Assembly: GCF_001540865.1 (NCBI RefSeq)
Contig: NC_033621.1
Span: 12,296,276 to 12,360,275, forward strand
Direction: 5' to 3'
Source of the DNA: Ananas comosus
Taxonomy: Eukaryota; Streptophyta; Magnoliopsida; Poales; Bromeliaceae
DNA length: 64,000 nucleotides
Shown here in pieces: positions 27,760-39,428 of the stretch; the stretch's first letter is position 1, and every line of letters begins with the position of its first letter. Under the pieces are notes generated by a model. The model was given only the letters and a program-made list of their open reading frames with translations. It did no database searches and was not told the DNA's origin. A program made the translations under genes and the position numbers.

Positions 27760-30700
27760 CTATTCAATATCTTTAATTGCATCCTGCACAAGGAGAGATT
27801 ACTGTTATTAATATCGGCATCCCAAAGGTATATTTGCAGAAAGATCTTAAAATGGATATCCCTGGTAGGGCCAAAGTTTTCAGAGGTAAACTTGTTAAAC
27901 AAGGTGTATTTGCACAATTCTGTATATTTGTATGTGTATACATATAAATATGTGACAAAACAACAATTGAAATAAAGAGCAGGAAACAAAAATAAACTAA
28001 AGAAAATCATGCAAAAGTGTACATTAATTAACTAGCTAATTAGTGCATAAATAAGTACGTGGAGTTGAAAGCAAGCACCTTTGCAAGCCTAGTAACATAA
28101 GTTGCAGCGACGGCTGTAAATAGAAGGCCTAGGCCAAGAGTCAACAACTGACCATTTCCTCCCGGTAAACCCACATCTGACTCTTCTTGCTGAAAAGATT
28201 AGGTGGAGTTAAATAATCAACTAACCCTAACGACATTAATTAAGTATACGCCTACAGATACCGAATCTTTTTCACAATCTAAGCGAATTACTACAGGGGC
28301 ACAGTGTTGGCAAAACCAAAACACTCTAGGAGGTAATAATATGGAGTATGCATTAAGATGTCAGCCAAGTACAAAAATTGATAACAAATAGCTTCTTTTA
28401 GGAATAAATTTAATTTCAGTTTGAGAACTGAAAAGGTTTCGCAACCATTTTGGTCCTCGTTTTTACTGGCCTTTTAATATTACAATGAACTAGATGTGCT
28501 ATTACAAGGCTACATTAAAGAAGCAATATTGTCTGTCTAAACCTTGTTTTTTCCTTTGAAAATCCAAACATATTTCCTTAAAAAAAACAATTACAGTGAT
28601 ATTTGTGTCATCAACTTTTAGGCACCAAATGGAGAGGCCACAGATCAACAAAATTTGCCAAAATATTAAGAATCTTCAGGATAATGAACATTCCAGACAT
28701 GCTGATTATGTGTACTCTTGTAGATAAACAATAAGAATTACAGTACAAACTACATGTACTGTAACACACAGTGAAGTATAATAGCCTCAATTAAAATCAA
28801 GATTAGTAGCTTAACAAATATGTTAAGACAAGTAGGATATGCAAATAGCAATAAACTACTCAAATGAATCAACTTTCAGAGGCATTCAACGAGTTCAAGC
28901 ATCTCAACAAGCATCCCAAGGCACTATACTAGTCTGGAATCATATGAAGCCATTAAAGCTAAGATGTTAAAGACTTACAATGAGTGCTCGTCCAAATGCA
29001 CCAGCACTAACATAAGCCCAAGTCCCAGGAAGCATCCCCAACCAACTGCGCATCAAGTTGATAAATTTCTCACCAATAAGAGAGACAGAACTCGATAAAT
29101 ATATAAACGTTTTAATGGAAAATCAGAAACCAACCTGCCCAAAACATAAGGCAGAAACTTCACGGAAGTTAAGCCATAGAGATAGTTCCCAAGAGAGAAA
29201 GGAAGCAAAGGACTCAATCGAAGAAGCGTAACGACCCAGAAACCATTCTCCCCTATTGCTTTATCGATTGCCAAAAATTTCTTGTTTCCTTCGACCAATT
29301 TAAGGATACGTTCCCTGGCAAAATACCTAGCGATAAGAAAGGCCACAGCTGCAGCCATCTGGCAAAAGTCAACGAATCATTGTGAGAACTTCACAGTTCA
29401 TCAGCTCATCTATCATTTACTCGATCATCAGAAAGTGATATTGAAAGGAACTCACTGTGCCACTGATTGAGACTATGATGGTCCCGGTGACGCTACCAAA
29501 CAATAGACCTGCCGACATGGTTAATGGTATTGCTGGAATCGCAAGGATCTGAAGCAAGAAAAGTAGTTTGTTGTTACTGCTACAAGTATAAGACGACGAT
29601 ATAACTACATTCAAGAAAATTAAAACTGCAAATATATATTTAGGTAAGGAAGAGTCAGAAAGATTTTAGTGAAATAATTGGATGTTCAAAGATGTATTAC
29701 AATAATAATATGTTGAAAAAGCAAACTCTGAAGAAATAGGATATTCCATTTAGCTGACAAATTGCAGCAGTAAATTGCAATAATAAGCAGCCCAGCAAGC
29801 GTATCTCACCTCCAATCCAGCATAAACAAGTACAAATAAAGCATATCCAGCTGGACCATATCCTGATCACATAAAACAACAATTTTTCAGCAGATACAAG
29901 GATATGAAGTTCTAAAGAAGTGCACAGTAAAGGACATGAAATAAGATCATATTTGTCAGAACACTTGTGCCACAACTGTTTACACAGCAACTGTTTCATG
30001 TAACATGCTCGCGAACTCTTTACACAGGATGCGAGCACGTTACATGAAAACCTCGAGCATCAACAGCGAGATTCAAAAATCATGGTCAAATCAGGTAATC
30101 CTCCAATCATATACTCTGATAACTCGACTTATACGACTCCCAAGCAAAATGTTTCAAACAAGTTTCCATACTAGCTAATAAAGATCTTCACTAAAAGAGC
30201 CCTAATAGGATAAGTAAGTTCCAAAGCTATTCATTGGAAGGACCCTAACTAAAAGTTAACAACTATAATAATGAAGAGAGTGCCCGAATATCACATGAAG
30301 GAACAATTAATCCATTCTTAATCCAAATTTCCAAATTAGTACTTCATTCTTCAGGGGTGAAAAGGAGAGCACTGTAATGATAACAAGAACAAGGTCTAAA
30401 TCACACAAATCACATCTTTCTCTGCTAATTGCTACCGAAACTCGCAAGATTCAGCTCATATTACGGCAATTCAGTAGAAGTTTAGCTTCCAAAGGACCAA
30501 CGAAGCACCCAAAATCCCACCTTTACACATGGACCACAAATCAAACACCTTATCCGCACCAAAATCACGCCCGAACCAATCAATACACCAAATTCCAACC
30601 CCAGAATCTCAACAGGGAGCAAAAAAGAGAGGCCAAATACCTTCGATAAAATCCGAGAACTGCGTGAGGAAGGCATTAATCTGATCCCTGTACACATACC

Positions 30701-31064
30701 CCACGGCCCCAAACCCTCCTACGACCCCGACCAGAAGAAGCCCCGCGAGAACCGTCCCGCCCACGGCGGCGCCGCCGCCAAGCTCGCCCCCCGCCTCCCC
30801 GTCGTCGGGGACGGAGCCCTCGCCGCGCCCCTTGCGGTTGTCGAACCTGAGGTTCTGGGGCACGTTCGAGGCCTTGCGGAGCGTCGCCTTCTTCGTCTCG
30901 CGGAGCGAGGCGAGTGGTCGGAGGCGACGAGGGCGCAGGAGGAGGGACGAGGAGGAGGAGGGGAAGGGGAAGAGGAGAGGGGAGGAGGGAGAGAGGGAGA
31001 GGGAGAGTGGGGAGGAGAGGGAGGAAGGAGGTCGCATGGAGTGCATTATGCGGGGCAGGCGCAT
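27760..31064 (-). CDS. VTT/SNARE-associated (DedA/TVP38-like) membrane protein, plastid-type
   Basis: Seven exons: complement(join(27760..27783,28079..28189,28979..29045,29135..29358,29456..29548,29810..29862,30641..31064)), 331 aa. All introns are GT-AG and phases match. The first exon starts with a Ser/Leu/Pro/Arg-rich stretch typical of a chloroplast transit peptide, then a Gly/Val-rich membrane segment (about aa 110-130). Exons 2-5 carry the VTT domain (about aa 142-290): PLTMSAGLLFGSVTGT, FWVVTLLRLSPLLPFSLGNY, GLTSVKF and SWLGMLPGTWAYVSAGAFGR. VTT proteins of the VMP1/TMEM41B/DedA superfamily are thought to move or scramble lipids; the plastid role is inference. A further TM helix lies in exon 6 and the last exon encodes only DAIKDIE. 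ATGs at 31064 and 31037 are both possible; the first is used. GA repeats and a duplicated leader segment lie upstream. Confidence 0.92.
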
Positions 31065-31106
31065 AGCGTGTTGCGGTGCGAGGAGCTCCGCAGTGCCATG
31101 CGCAGG

Positions 31107-31145
31107 TGTAACCGTGTAAGGGGAGGAGAGAGAAAGGAGACGATA

Positions 31146-31189
<44 letters not shown>

Positions 31190-31559
31190 CCCATGCTTTT
31201 CGTGCTACATTGAAGAATCAAAGCCCGCGAGACTGCATCATCTTCATTGTAGTGGTGTGGTAGTGATTTATATAAAAAAAATCTGAGATAAAATTCATAT
31301 TTTTATTTATTATTTATTTTTATAGTCGTAAANTGTAACCGTGTAAGGGGAGGAGAGAGAAAGGAGACGATAAGAGAGAGAGAGAAAGAGAGAGAGAGAG
31401 AGCGACGAGGAGAGAGAGAGAAAGGTTCGGGGATTTTTGGAGAACGTGGTTTGTCCACGTGGCGTCATCTTCATTGTAGTGGTGTGGTAGTGATTTATAT
31501 AAAAAAAATCTGAGATAAAATTCATATTTTTATTTATTATTTATTTTTATAGTCGTAAA
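31107..31559 (+). repeat. 227-bp direct duplication with an N at the junction
   Basis: Copy 1 at 31107-31332 and copy 2 at 31334-31559 begin with the same TGTAACCGTGTAAGGGGAGG block plus GA tract and end with the same block from TCATCTTCATTGTAG to TATAGTCGTAAA. The offset is 227 at both ends, although about 75 central bases differ. The single N (31333) is exactly between them. Confidence 0.9.
31147..31190 (+). repeat. (GA)n microsatellite
   Basis: GA dinucleotide run with one interruption, repeated in the second copy of the duplication at about 31374-31402. It lies in the probable leader of the VTT gene, where it reads CT on the coding strand. Confidence 0.85.
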
Positions 31560-32837
31560 ATTAAAACTTTTAGGGTAAACTTTTTCATCATTAACATTTT
31601 ATCATTGATAAAATTACGATAAACCAAATAGCAGAAGTAGATATTTACAGTTAAAAATAATTTTACTCCTCTTCAGTTTCAGTGAAGCAAACACAGTCCA
31701 AGCAAAAGCTATCTAGTTTTGAAATTTGAATTTTTATATTCAAATTTCTTATATAAAGCTTACTTAAAATTTGATTATTCATATGAATTTGAAGGTGGCA
31801 GTTTCTTGCGCAAATTCTTTACTCCGAAAAGCATAAAAAAAAAGAAATATTTCATAGATAAAGATCATGGAGATTTTAGTACATAGATTTTTAAAAGCAA
31901 AAAACTCTAATTTAATGCTTCTGCTTTTATTGCAATGAAAAATGTTGGAAATTTGAACTTCCTCAAAAATCTGAGTGTGTTTGTGGCAATCAAAATGGTG
32001 CTTCACCAGAGAACAAAAGCCTTTCTTTCAAAAGTCTCTTCCAGATTCTAGAATGAGCTCCAGAAGAGTGGAAACTAGAATCTTCATGTGGTCCAAAAAA
32101 ACCCTAGTTTTTGGCTACCAATTGCTGTGGAGATTAAATCCTTGCAAATGGGTGGTCACTAGAATAAGCCCAAATCTGATTTTTATTTTGTTTTTCTCAT
32201 ATTTTTTATCAAGATGATTTTGTCATAAACTGAACTTGTAACATACTTTGCATTGAACCCATGCACTTCAGATTTTTAAGGGGCATTTTTGTTCATGAAA
32301 TTATGCTTTAAGTTCAATCCAGATCCAAAATTGTAGAGAAAAATACACACCAAAAACAGAATCAGTGAATAGAGTTACTCAGTTGTAAAAACCATATAGC
32401 TTTAACAAGAAGTACATCTAAAAAAATCCTCAAACTATCAAACATAGAAAGAAAAAAACAAAAAAAACCAATACAGAGAGGTGAAAAGAAGGTAAAAGTA
32501 AATTCAATATAAGATCCATTGTATCATCATACAAGCAATAATACTCAAAGTGAAAGATTTAAATCTTTTCCTAGTGCACATCATAAGCACTTTATGTAAA
32601 ATTGAGCTATTGTGACCAATTCAACAACAAGCAAAAAAAACAAAAAGAAAAAAAGAAAAGAGGGATAGAAAAAGATAACCAAGGAATGAGTTTGCAAATT
32701 CTCATCAATTTTTGTTTAACTTTTTTTTATTAACTCAACAAAGATACACACACATTCAGCAAATACCAGGTACAAAACTAGCTCACCTGAATCCAACATA
32801 AGTTGTTCTGAGCGTCGTTCGATGTAGAACCTGTTCC

Positions 32838-34349
32838 TCATTTCAACTTGAGATTCGCGGCAGCGGCTCCAGAATGTTCCAGTTTATGAAACCAAGTTCT
32901 CTGTTCTTCAGAAGATGCCTCGGGCGAGACGTGTTTAGTATTTTTCGTAACTCTATTCACTGATTCTGCAGCGGCTTCGATCTATAAAATAAGGAGAACG
33001 AAAAGAACAAAGAAACATGTATAATTTCATCTCGCATTCTTGCTTATTCAACAACAATACACGAAGCTTTTTTGCTATCGTAGGAAGCTGAGCCGAGCTT
33101 TTAGGATCCAATAATCGAAGTTGTAGTTCGAAGATTCTACTACTAGATGCATAGTTGTTACTGCTGCTTCGAACAACACTTTCGCGATATGCTAAATGTG
33201 CAATGTATTTTGACTACAGGTACAGTAGGAAACAAGTGGCTAAGAAGATAATTACAAAATAATGCACATAAAACAACAAATCATGCCGGGGAATAAGAGA
33301 AAGATGCGCGCTAATGCAAAAAAAATATTGTGATTATGTACTTAAAAAAAGGAATTTTGAATGAGTAAGCTAATAAACTGATTCACAATACCGATTGTGA
33401 GGCGATATTCAATAGCGATTTCGCAATGGGCAAGATGCAGAACCTGCAAATTAAAACACAATATGATGCATTAAAATCGGAAAAGCTTTATCGCAAGAGA
33501 TTTAATTGAAGGAAAAAGAAAATCTTATATAGAGAATTAAACAAAGGTAAAAATATATGGATTTGCAATGGTCCATTCAATTTTTTTTTCTTTTTTTTAC
33601 AACTGAGTAATTTTAGATCAATTGAATAGACGATTTCATCGAATTCGTTGGTGATGCCATTAGATTAAATAATTTTAAACATTTTTTAGAAAAAAAATCA
33701 GCATTAATAGCCACTAAATTGCACATTCAAATTCAGGCTTTTTTTAATGAGTAATTTTAGTCAACCAAGTTGAGGATTTTATCAAATTCATCAAATTTTA
33801 GTCAACTTTTTAGCACATATAATTGAAAAAAAAAAAAAAAAAACATTGGTTAATAGCTAATAACAAGCCCATTAAATTAATCAAAAAATTTAACTTAGCT
33901 AACAAAACTTTTAACTTTAACTAACTCAAAATAAAAAATAAAAAAACTAAGAGGTATTAATAGTTTAATACACAAAAATTGTTCGATGAGGGGGTTCCCA
34001 ATAAAATCTACCAAAATCTTATATAGAAAATTAAATAATAAATGAAAAAAGGGAGGAAAAAAAGTGAAAAAAAAAATCCAAAAATCGAACTAACATTCCT
34101 CTTCCACCAGCTAAAGCCTCTTCCGAGGGATCTTTCCACTCATCAAAACTACAAATTTACAAAAAATGTATCAAAAATTAGCCAAAAAAAATGTAAATTA
34201 TGTAAAAATAAAATAGAAATCGAGAAATAATTCGCGAGGGACGAGAGAGCGTACATCCAACCGTAGCGCCGATCAAATAGGAGGCGCTTCGGAGGCCGCA
34301 TCGTGGCGCTCTGATGCTCCATGGACGGCTCTGATGAGGCCGCGTTCAT
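32838..34349 (-). CDS. Small uncharacterised plant protein (114 aa)
   Basis: Four short exons: complement(join(32838..32981,33392..33443,34095..34148,34255..34349)), GT-AG introns with phases 2, 2 and 0, giving one uninterrupted 114-residue frame. The core reads PPKRLLFDRRYGWIFDEWKD then PSEEALAGGRGMFCILPIAK, a block I recognise from short uncharacterised plant proteins; no function is known to me. The tail is Ala/Glu/Lys-rich and hydrophilic. Agreement of this core across three splice junctions is the main support. The second coding exon is only 54 nt. The start is the first ATG (34349) after a CG/GA-repeat leader. No signal peptide or membrane span is obvious. Location and partners unknown. 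Confidence 0.85.
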
Positions 34350-34356
34350 GTCGCCC

Positions 34357-34394
34357 TCGACGCGCGCGCGCGCGCGCGAGAGAGAGAGAGAGGG
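34357..34394 (+). repeat. Compound (CG)n(GA)n microsatellite in a 5' leader
   Basis: Alternating CG (34361-34377) followed by GA (34378-34393), directly upstream of the minus-strand 114-aa gene. Pure CG runs are rare in plant DNA. Confidence 0.9.
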
Positions 34395-34583
34395 TTTTGG
34401 GAGAGAAGGGACGAGGAGATGAGGTTTGAGCCGGTTTAAATGCTGGACCGGCCGGTTCGACAGGAGGTTACCGGTTCGGTTCGGTTCGGTTCAGGCCTTC
34501 TGGGTTTGGCATGTGAAGAGCTTAATCCTTACCCGGCCCAAAATATATGGTCCAATAATGGCCCAATTAAGGTTATTGTTTGG

Positions 34584-34851
34584 AAAACTTCAAATACCAC
34601 CCCATTAGTTTCACACTTTCTCACTTTAGTATCATGTGATTTAAAATATATTACTTTCGTACACTGTGATTTTATTTTTCTCTTTTTGTTATCCTTTCCA
34701 CTATAAGGTGGGGTATTTAGAGTTTTTTGTGCATGATTTAATGAAAAGTTAACGAAGAGACTGACGAAAAGAGAAAAATAAAACAACAGGATACTAAATT
34801 GATACACTTTAAACCATAGATTAAAGAGAGAAAGTGCGAAATCATAGAGGT

Positions 34852-34853
<2 letters not shown>
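34584..34853. mobile_element. MITE, family A copy 2, right end replaced by poly(T)
   Basis: Starts AAACTTCAAATACCACCCCA, shares the 'cactttagtatc' and 'gatttaatgaaaagttaac' interior with copy 1, and runs to AAATCATAGAGGTGG. The expected terminal ATTTGAAGTTT is missing; a 58-T tract (34854-34911) stands in its place. Confidence 0.65.

Positions 34854-34911
<58 letters not shown>
34854..34911 (+). repeat. 58-base T homopolymer
   Basis: Uninterrupted T run directly after the truncated MITE. Either a genuine homopolymer or an assembly artefact. Confidence 0.95.
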
Positions 34912-34912
<1 letters not shown>

Positions 34913-35353
34913 TAATGATAAGCCCAATACTTGATATATTCCTCAAAAAAATAAACTAAAAAATCTTAAAATCTTGAGTTTGTAAGTAAAAGTTTCGGTT
35001 TAAAGCTCGCTCAATTAAAAGATCTTTTTTTAAAAAAAAAACTTAACACTCTATCCGCTTTATTTATTTGGAAAATAAACTTATCTAGAACAGAAACAAT
35101 TTGGTCTCGAATGAAAAAAGAAACAAAAAAATAGACAGAAAGATGCCAAAATAAAAAAAAAATAGAAAAAAAGTAAAAAATCTTAACTATGAAGCAATTT
35201 TTTTTAAATAGTACTTTTGCAGAAGTCCCACTTAGGTCGACACAAGCGAAAGCTTACGAAAAGTATGTGTTTTTGTATCTGCATAATATTTCATAAATCA
35301 TATCCCAACAAAACAGATACGATCTGCATAACATATTATTAATTATAAAATAG

Positions 35354-35820
35354 GGTTAATTGTATATAGTTCGCTGTAAATATATCAAATAACAAATATA
35401 TTCCTACAAAATTTAACTTTTAATTTTATCTCTACAAAAATTCAATGATATTCGTATTGGCCCCTCTGGTTTGTTACCGTTAGAGTATTATTTATTTTTT
35501 AATAGCAGTTAAGTAAAATAACATTTTTGCCCTTACAAATCTATCCCTTCAAAAGTCTCAGCTGTTAGAATTATACAAAAATATCCTTTCAAAAAAAATT
35601 TATCCAATAATATAAGAGAGGTAAAAAGGTCAATTAAACTTATTCACTAACCAGTTTTAAGTAATTTACTCATGATTAACTATATTTTTCTAACGGATCT
35701 TAACAGTAGGTGCATATTTGAAAACGATAAGATTTTTATACGAATAAAAATAAAAAATTAAATTTTGTAGGAATATATCTGCTATTCAATATATTTACAT
35801 AGAACTATATACAATTAACC
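35354..35820. mobile_element. Long-TIR (foldback-type) element D
   Basis: 467 bp with terminal inverted repeats of about 60 bp. Both ends begin GGTTAATTGTATATAGTTC; the arms stay aligned through AAATATAT and TATATTCCTACAAAATTTAA with a few mismatches. The interior is non-coding. Target-site duplication unclear. Confidence 0.75.
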
Positions 35821-35846
35821 ATATAAAATAAATAATATATTTTTTT

Positions 35847-36185
35847 AGGCTAAATTATAGAAACCTTTCATGTCAAAACCTGATTTTTCACTTTCCTCCT
35901 CTGTCATTTAAAAACCTACACTTACTTGTAAAATGAAAAATGGTCACAGAGGGGTACGGTGTAAACTGTGATGACAAAATTACCATTTTACCGCTCACCA
36001 TTTTTGGCAACAGAAGAGAAAGCTGAGGGTGTAATATTTTATAAATGGAACCCTAACGGATCACTAACGGTAGGAAGTAAAGTAAACATTTTTTATTTTA
36101 CAAGGGGACAAAGTGTAGATTTTTAAATGACGGAAAAAAAATAAAAAATTGGATTTTGACAGAAGGATTTTCTATAATTTAGCCT
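35847..36185. mobile_element. Long-TIR (foldback-type) element E
   Basis: 339 bp with about 75-bp terminal inverted repeats: left AGGCTAAATTATAGAAAC..., right reverse-complemented AGGCTAAATTATAGAAAATC, both continuing through GTCAAAA, GTCATTTAAAAA and CTACACTT. It lies only 26 bp from element D and is unrelated to it. Non-coding. Confidence 0.75.
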
Positions 36186-38236
36186 TTTTTTTTTATTGTA
36201 CTTTTTAATTCACAGGTAAAGCCAAACAATACAAGATTTGGATAATCCCTTCTTTGATGGTTTCCTCTCCTTTCCTACTTACATGCTCACATGGTTTTCA
36301 TACATTACTTCTCATTGGGTTGCTTTTTTGCTAATTATTACTACATGTGATGTAGTCTCCAACAAAAGGATTCTTGTGAGGTTAAGTAATGGAAAATACT
36401 ATGGGCTCAATTTTGGGGCAAAGCACATAGAGATAAGAGTATAATAAGAGTATCTCATGCTTTGTGTAAAGATCTTTATCAAAATGTACATTAAAAAAAT
36501 AATAATATTTCAAATGGTTTGGATATATATGGGAATTATTTGTGGGTCGTTAGTTAGGTATGGAAAAGTTGCTCCTCTTTTCCTTTTCCTTACTAATGCC
36601 ATTAACTTGTGAGTGGAATTTGACTTGAATGTTTAATGATGGTTTTGACAATGGGTGTGATATTATTTTTAGGCAAGGCTAAGATTATCATGATTAGATT
36701 TTTGTCATTTTCTATATTATTAGTTTGTTAAGCAATTACACGATTTCGATTTGCTTTTTATCTTTTTTTTGAGAGATATTTAGATGCTATCTGTTTCGTT
36801 TATTTCATTTAAAAATAAACTTAAATGGAAATGTAAATCAACTAGAATTCGAATTTAGGATTTCGGATACCAACCACCAAATCCTTTTTCACTTGTGTTA
36901 AAGATGGTCCAACTAATCTAACGGTCGTCGTTGATCTCGTCTTTAATCACGAGATCTTCTCATGTGTATAAAAGTTTAGTACACAGAACTGTAAAAAATA
37001 TACAACTGATTTTTTCTTTTATTTGCTATAATTCAGAAAAAAAAACTTTCCCCACAATTATTCCAAATAATAAATAATAAATAATAAAAACAGTAACATT
37101 TAATAAAAAACTGTCATATTGCACACAAATATAATAACATATTTTTTTTTAAAAGAAAGTAATATTACTTGTACACCTTGCAAATAGTTGTAAAATTCTC
37201 ACTCTAATTTTTAAAATACTCCGCATTTACTCACTTATCTTGTTATTTTTTTTAAATACTGGAACTTAAAATTTTTTCTAAATTTATAAATTATTATTAT
37301 AATATTATTTTATAATAAAGAATTTTTCTTTTCAAAACTTAGAAATGGTTTTTATAAAGAAGCCTACGTGGATTGCTGTGTACCTTGTAAAGTGCGTTCC
37401 TCGCTTTTATGCTCTGCGATCTTTTTCTTTCTACGAGCTGATAAATTGAAGATAATATATCCTTATTTTATCACGAATTTATCTCCCAAAATTTATATAT
37501 TATAATAAAAATTAAAAATAAATAATTTGTTTAGAATCCGTCCTATTCTAATAGAAAAAATAAAACGGGAGACGAGAAATATTTTTCTTCTTTAAATCAG
37601 TCGCGATTCGAATAATTTAATCGGTCCAAAACTCACTCTCACCCTAATTTGCTATAGAAATAAAAAATAAAATAACAATCAACTGATTTTATTCGGTCAT
37701 AATTTGTCTCCATTTCGCCCTCAGGTCCACTTATGTTTATTTTGTACTTATTATTCGATTGTACAAATTTATAATTTGCTTGGATTCCTTCTATAGATAT
37801 TTTGTAGGTATTATTAAAAAATGAAATGCACAGCCATGTATGCTACATTGATAGTGACATATATTTTCTAAACTCCTATTCACTGTGAGACTCATTTAAT
37901 TTGAATGGTACTTTGTTAAGAGGTATTTGCATAGATACATGTGTTAGCTATGCTAAAATAAAATACTTATACATAGTTTGTTGGATGTTTATACATGTTA
38001 ACAATGTTCAAATAAAATCCACTTATTCTTCTTATATTAAATGTAAAATTATGTTACTGGTGAATAATGATAGAGCTAATAGCAGTGTTTAAAAGCTTGA
38101 ATTAACCATATATAGACATCTAATTTTATTGAATAAGAAAGAAAGATTATAATGTATATATAGAGAGTAAAATTGTGATAATTTTAAAAGTAAACATTCT
38201 CCTTTATCTTTATATTATATAATTGATGAGATTATT

Positions 38237-38751
38237 TGTGAGACCTCAGATAGTACTGTATATGAGATATAATAGATTTTAAATTTTTAACCCGTCTTAA
38301 ATATTTTTTGTGGTGGTTTGGCACAAGAGGTTAAGAAAATTTAGCGTGTTAGGACAGAAGTAGTTCTAGTATGGGTGATCTCCTGAAAAGTTGGGGCGTC
38401 ACAATTGGTATCGGAGTTAATTACCAATCGAAAGTGTGAGATGCGTCTCGACTGAATTAGAATTATACAGCAGGGAGAGAGAGACTCTTATACTGTTGAC
38501 TGTTATGCGTGGAGCGTAACTCACTATAAAGTCGGTTTAGACTAGCGAGATGAGTCTCACATCACCTGATATTTATGAGTCTGAGCCTAACGAGGACTTC
38601 AGGGCTTAAAGGAAGAAAAATATGAGATCTCAGATAATTCTATATATAAAATATGATAGGGCTAAAACTAAACCGATTTAAGTATTTTGGATGGTGACTA
38701 GGTCCAAAATGTTTAGAGAGTTAAAACCTTCTAGAATGTTGGAGCGTCACG
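38237..38751 (+). mobile_element. TRIM-like miniature LTR retroelement
   Basis: Left LTR about 38237-38403, opening TGTGAGACCTCAGATA and closing GGGGCGTCACA. Two bases later is TGGTATCGGAG (38406), one mismatch from the usual plant primer-binding site TGGTATCAGAG for initiator Met-tRNA. The interior (about 215 bp) has no coding frame and ends in a purine-rich AAAGGAAGAAAAA. The right LTR, 38621-38751, opens TATGAGATCTCAGATA and closes GGAGCGTCACG. TTATT flanks both sides (38232-38236 and 38752-38756) as a 5-bp target-site duplication. The LTRs are diverged, so the insertion is old. Confidence 0.7.
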
Positions 38752-39428
38752 TTATTAAATTAACGATTGATTGATACCGCATCTTTATAAAAATTAAATT
38801 TTATAATTTTACGTTATTATTTAGTCGTGATCAAATGATTTAAAATTTATCTTATTTTTTTAGCCATTAAAAATTATTAATTTTGGACTACTTGAATATT
38901 CCATAAAAATTATTTTAAAATTAAATTTTTTTTAATAGTGTCAATAGTCGATTCATATAATCAATTAAATTATTTATCTAAATAAATATAATTAAATCTC
39001 TGACATTTAAACCTTTTTTTCTCGAGATAATAATTTCTCCAATCAACGGCAAAATTCGATTTGTCAACCGTTCCTCTCGGAAGTTATTTCTTGCACCCGG
39101 TTCACCAACATTACTTGTGCACCACCTTGAAACATTTAAATGGCTGAAACTATCGAACGGTTGAGATTAGGACTCGTGACGAAATGAAAGGTTGACAGGG
39201 GCGGGTGCACGAGTTATACGGATGAACACGGTCCATCCATATTTCTCCACCCTACAACGATAAATTAATTTGCTATGTACTCACGATAACTCCCCGATAT
39301 TATATCATCGTATACTCTCCGCCTCTCTCGTTCCTCTAATCCTCTTCGTCCCAAACACTCTCTCTCTCTTAGGGTTCTCCGAATCTTCCTGGTTTCGATC
39401 CGTTTCTCTCCTCATCCTTACCCTAAAC

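Larger units (their letters stand above)
31065..32837. other. Leader of the VTT gene, duplicated segment and AT-rich spacer
   Basis: 31100-31560 contains a 227-bp direct repeat with an N at its junction. 31560-32800 is AT-rich and holds no supported gene; 32770-32837 is the 3' UTR of the next minus-strand gene, with a possible further splice donor at about 32788. Confidence 0.5.
34350..39428. other. Repeat-rich intergenic region
   Basis: About 5 kb without a supported protein gene. It contains a family A MITE with a 58-T run (34.6-34.9 kb), two long-TIR elements (35.35-36.19 kb), AT-rich DNA with no clear features (36.2-38.2 kb), a TRIM-like element (38.24-38.75 kb), and the promoter of the next gene (39.0-39.43 kb). 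Confidence 0.6.

Noticed and set aside
30676..31221. Long reverse frame of 181 residues overlapping the VTT first exon
   Set aside because: It is another frame of the GC-rich transit-peptide exon plus a GA repeat; the VTT frame is the one that splices to conserved exons.
36238..36444. 68-residue forward frame in the intergenic region
   Set aside because: Hydrophobic but isolated, with no splice partners or recognised family.
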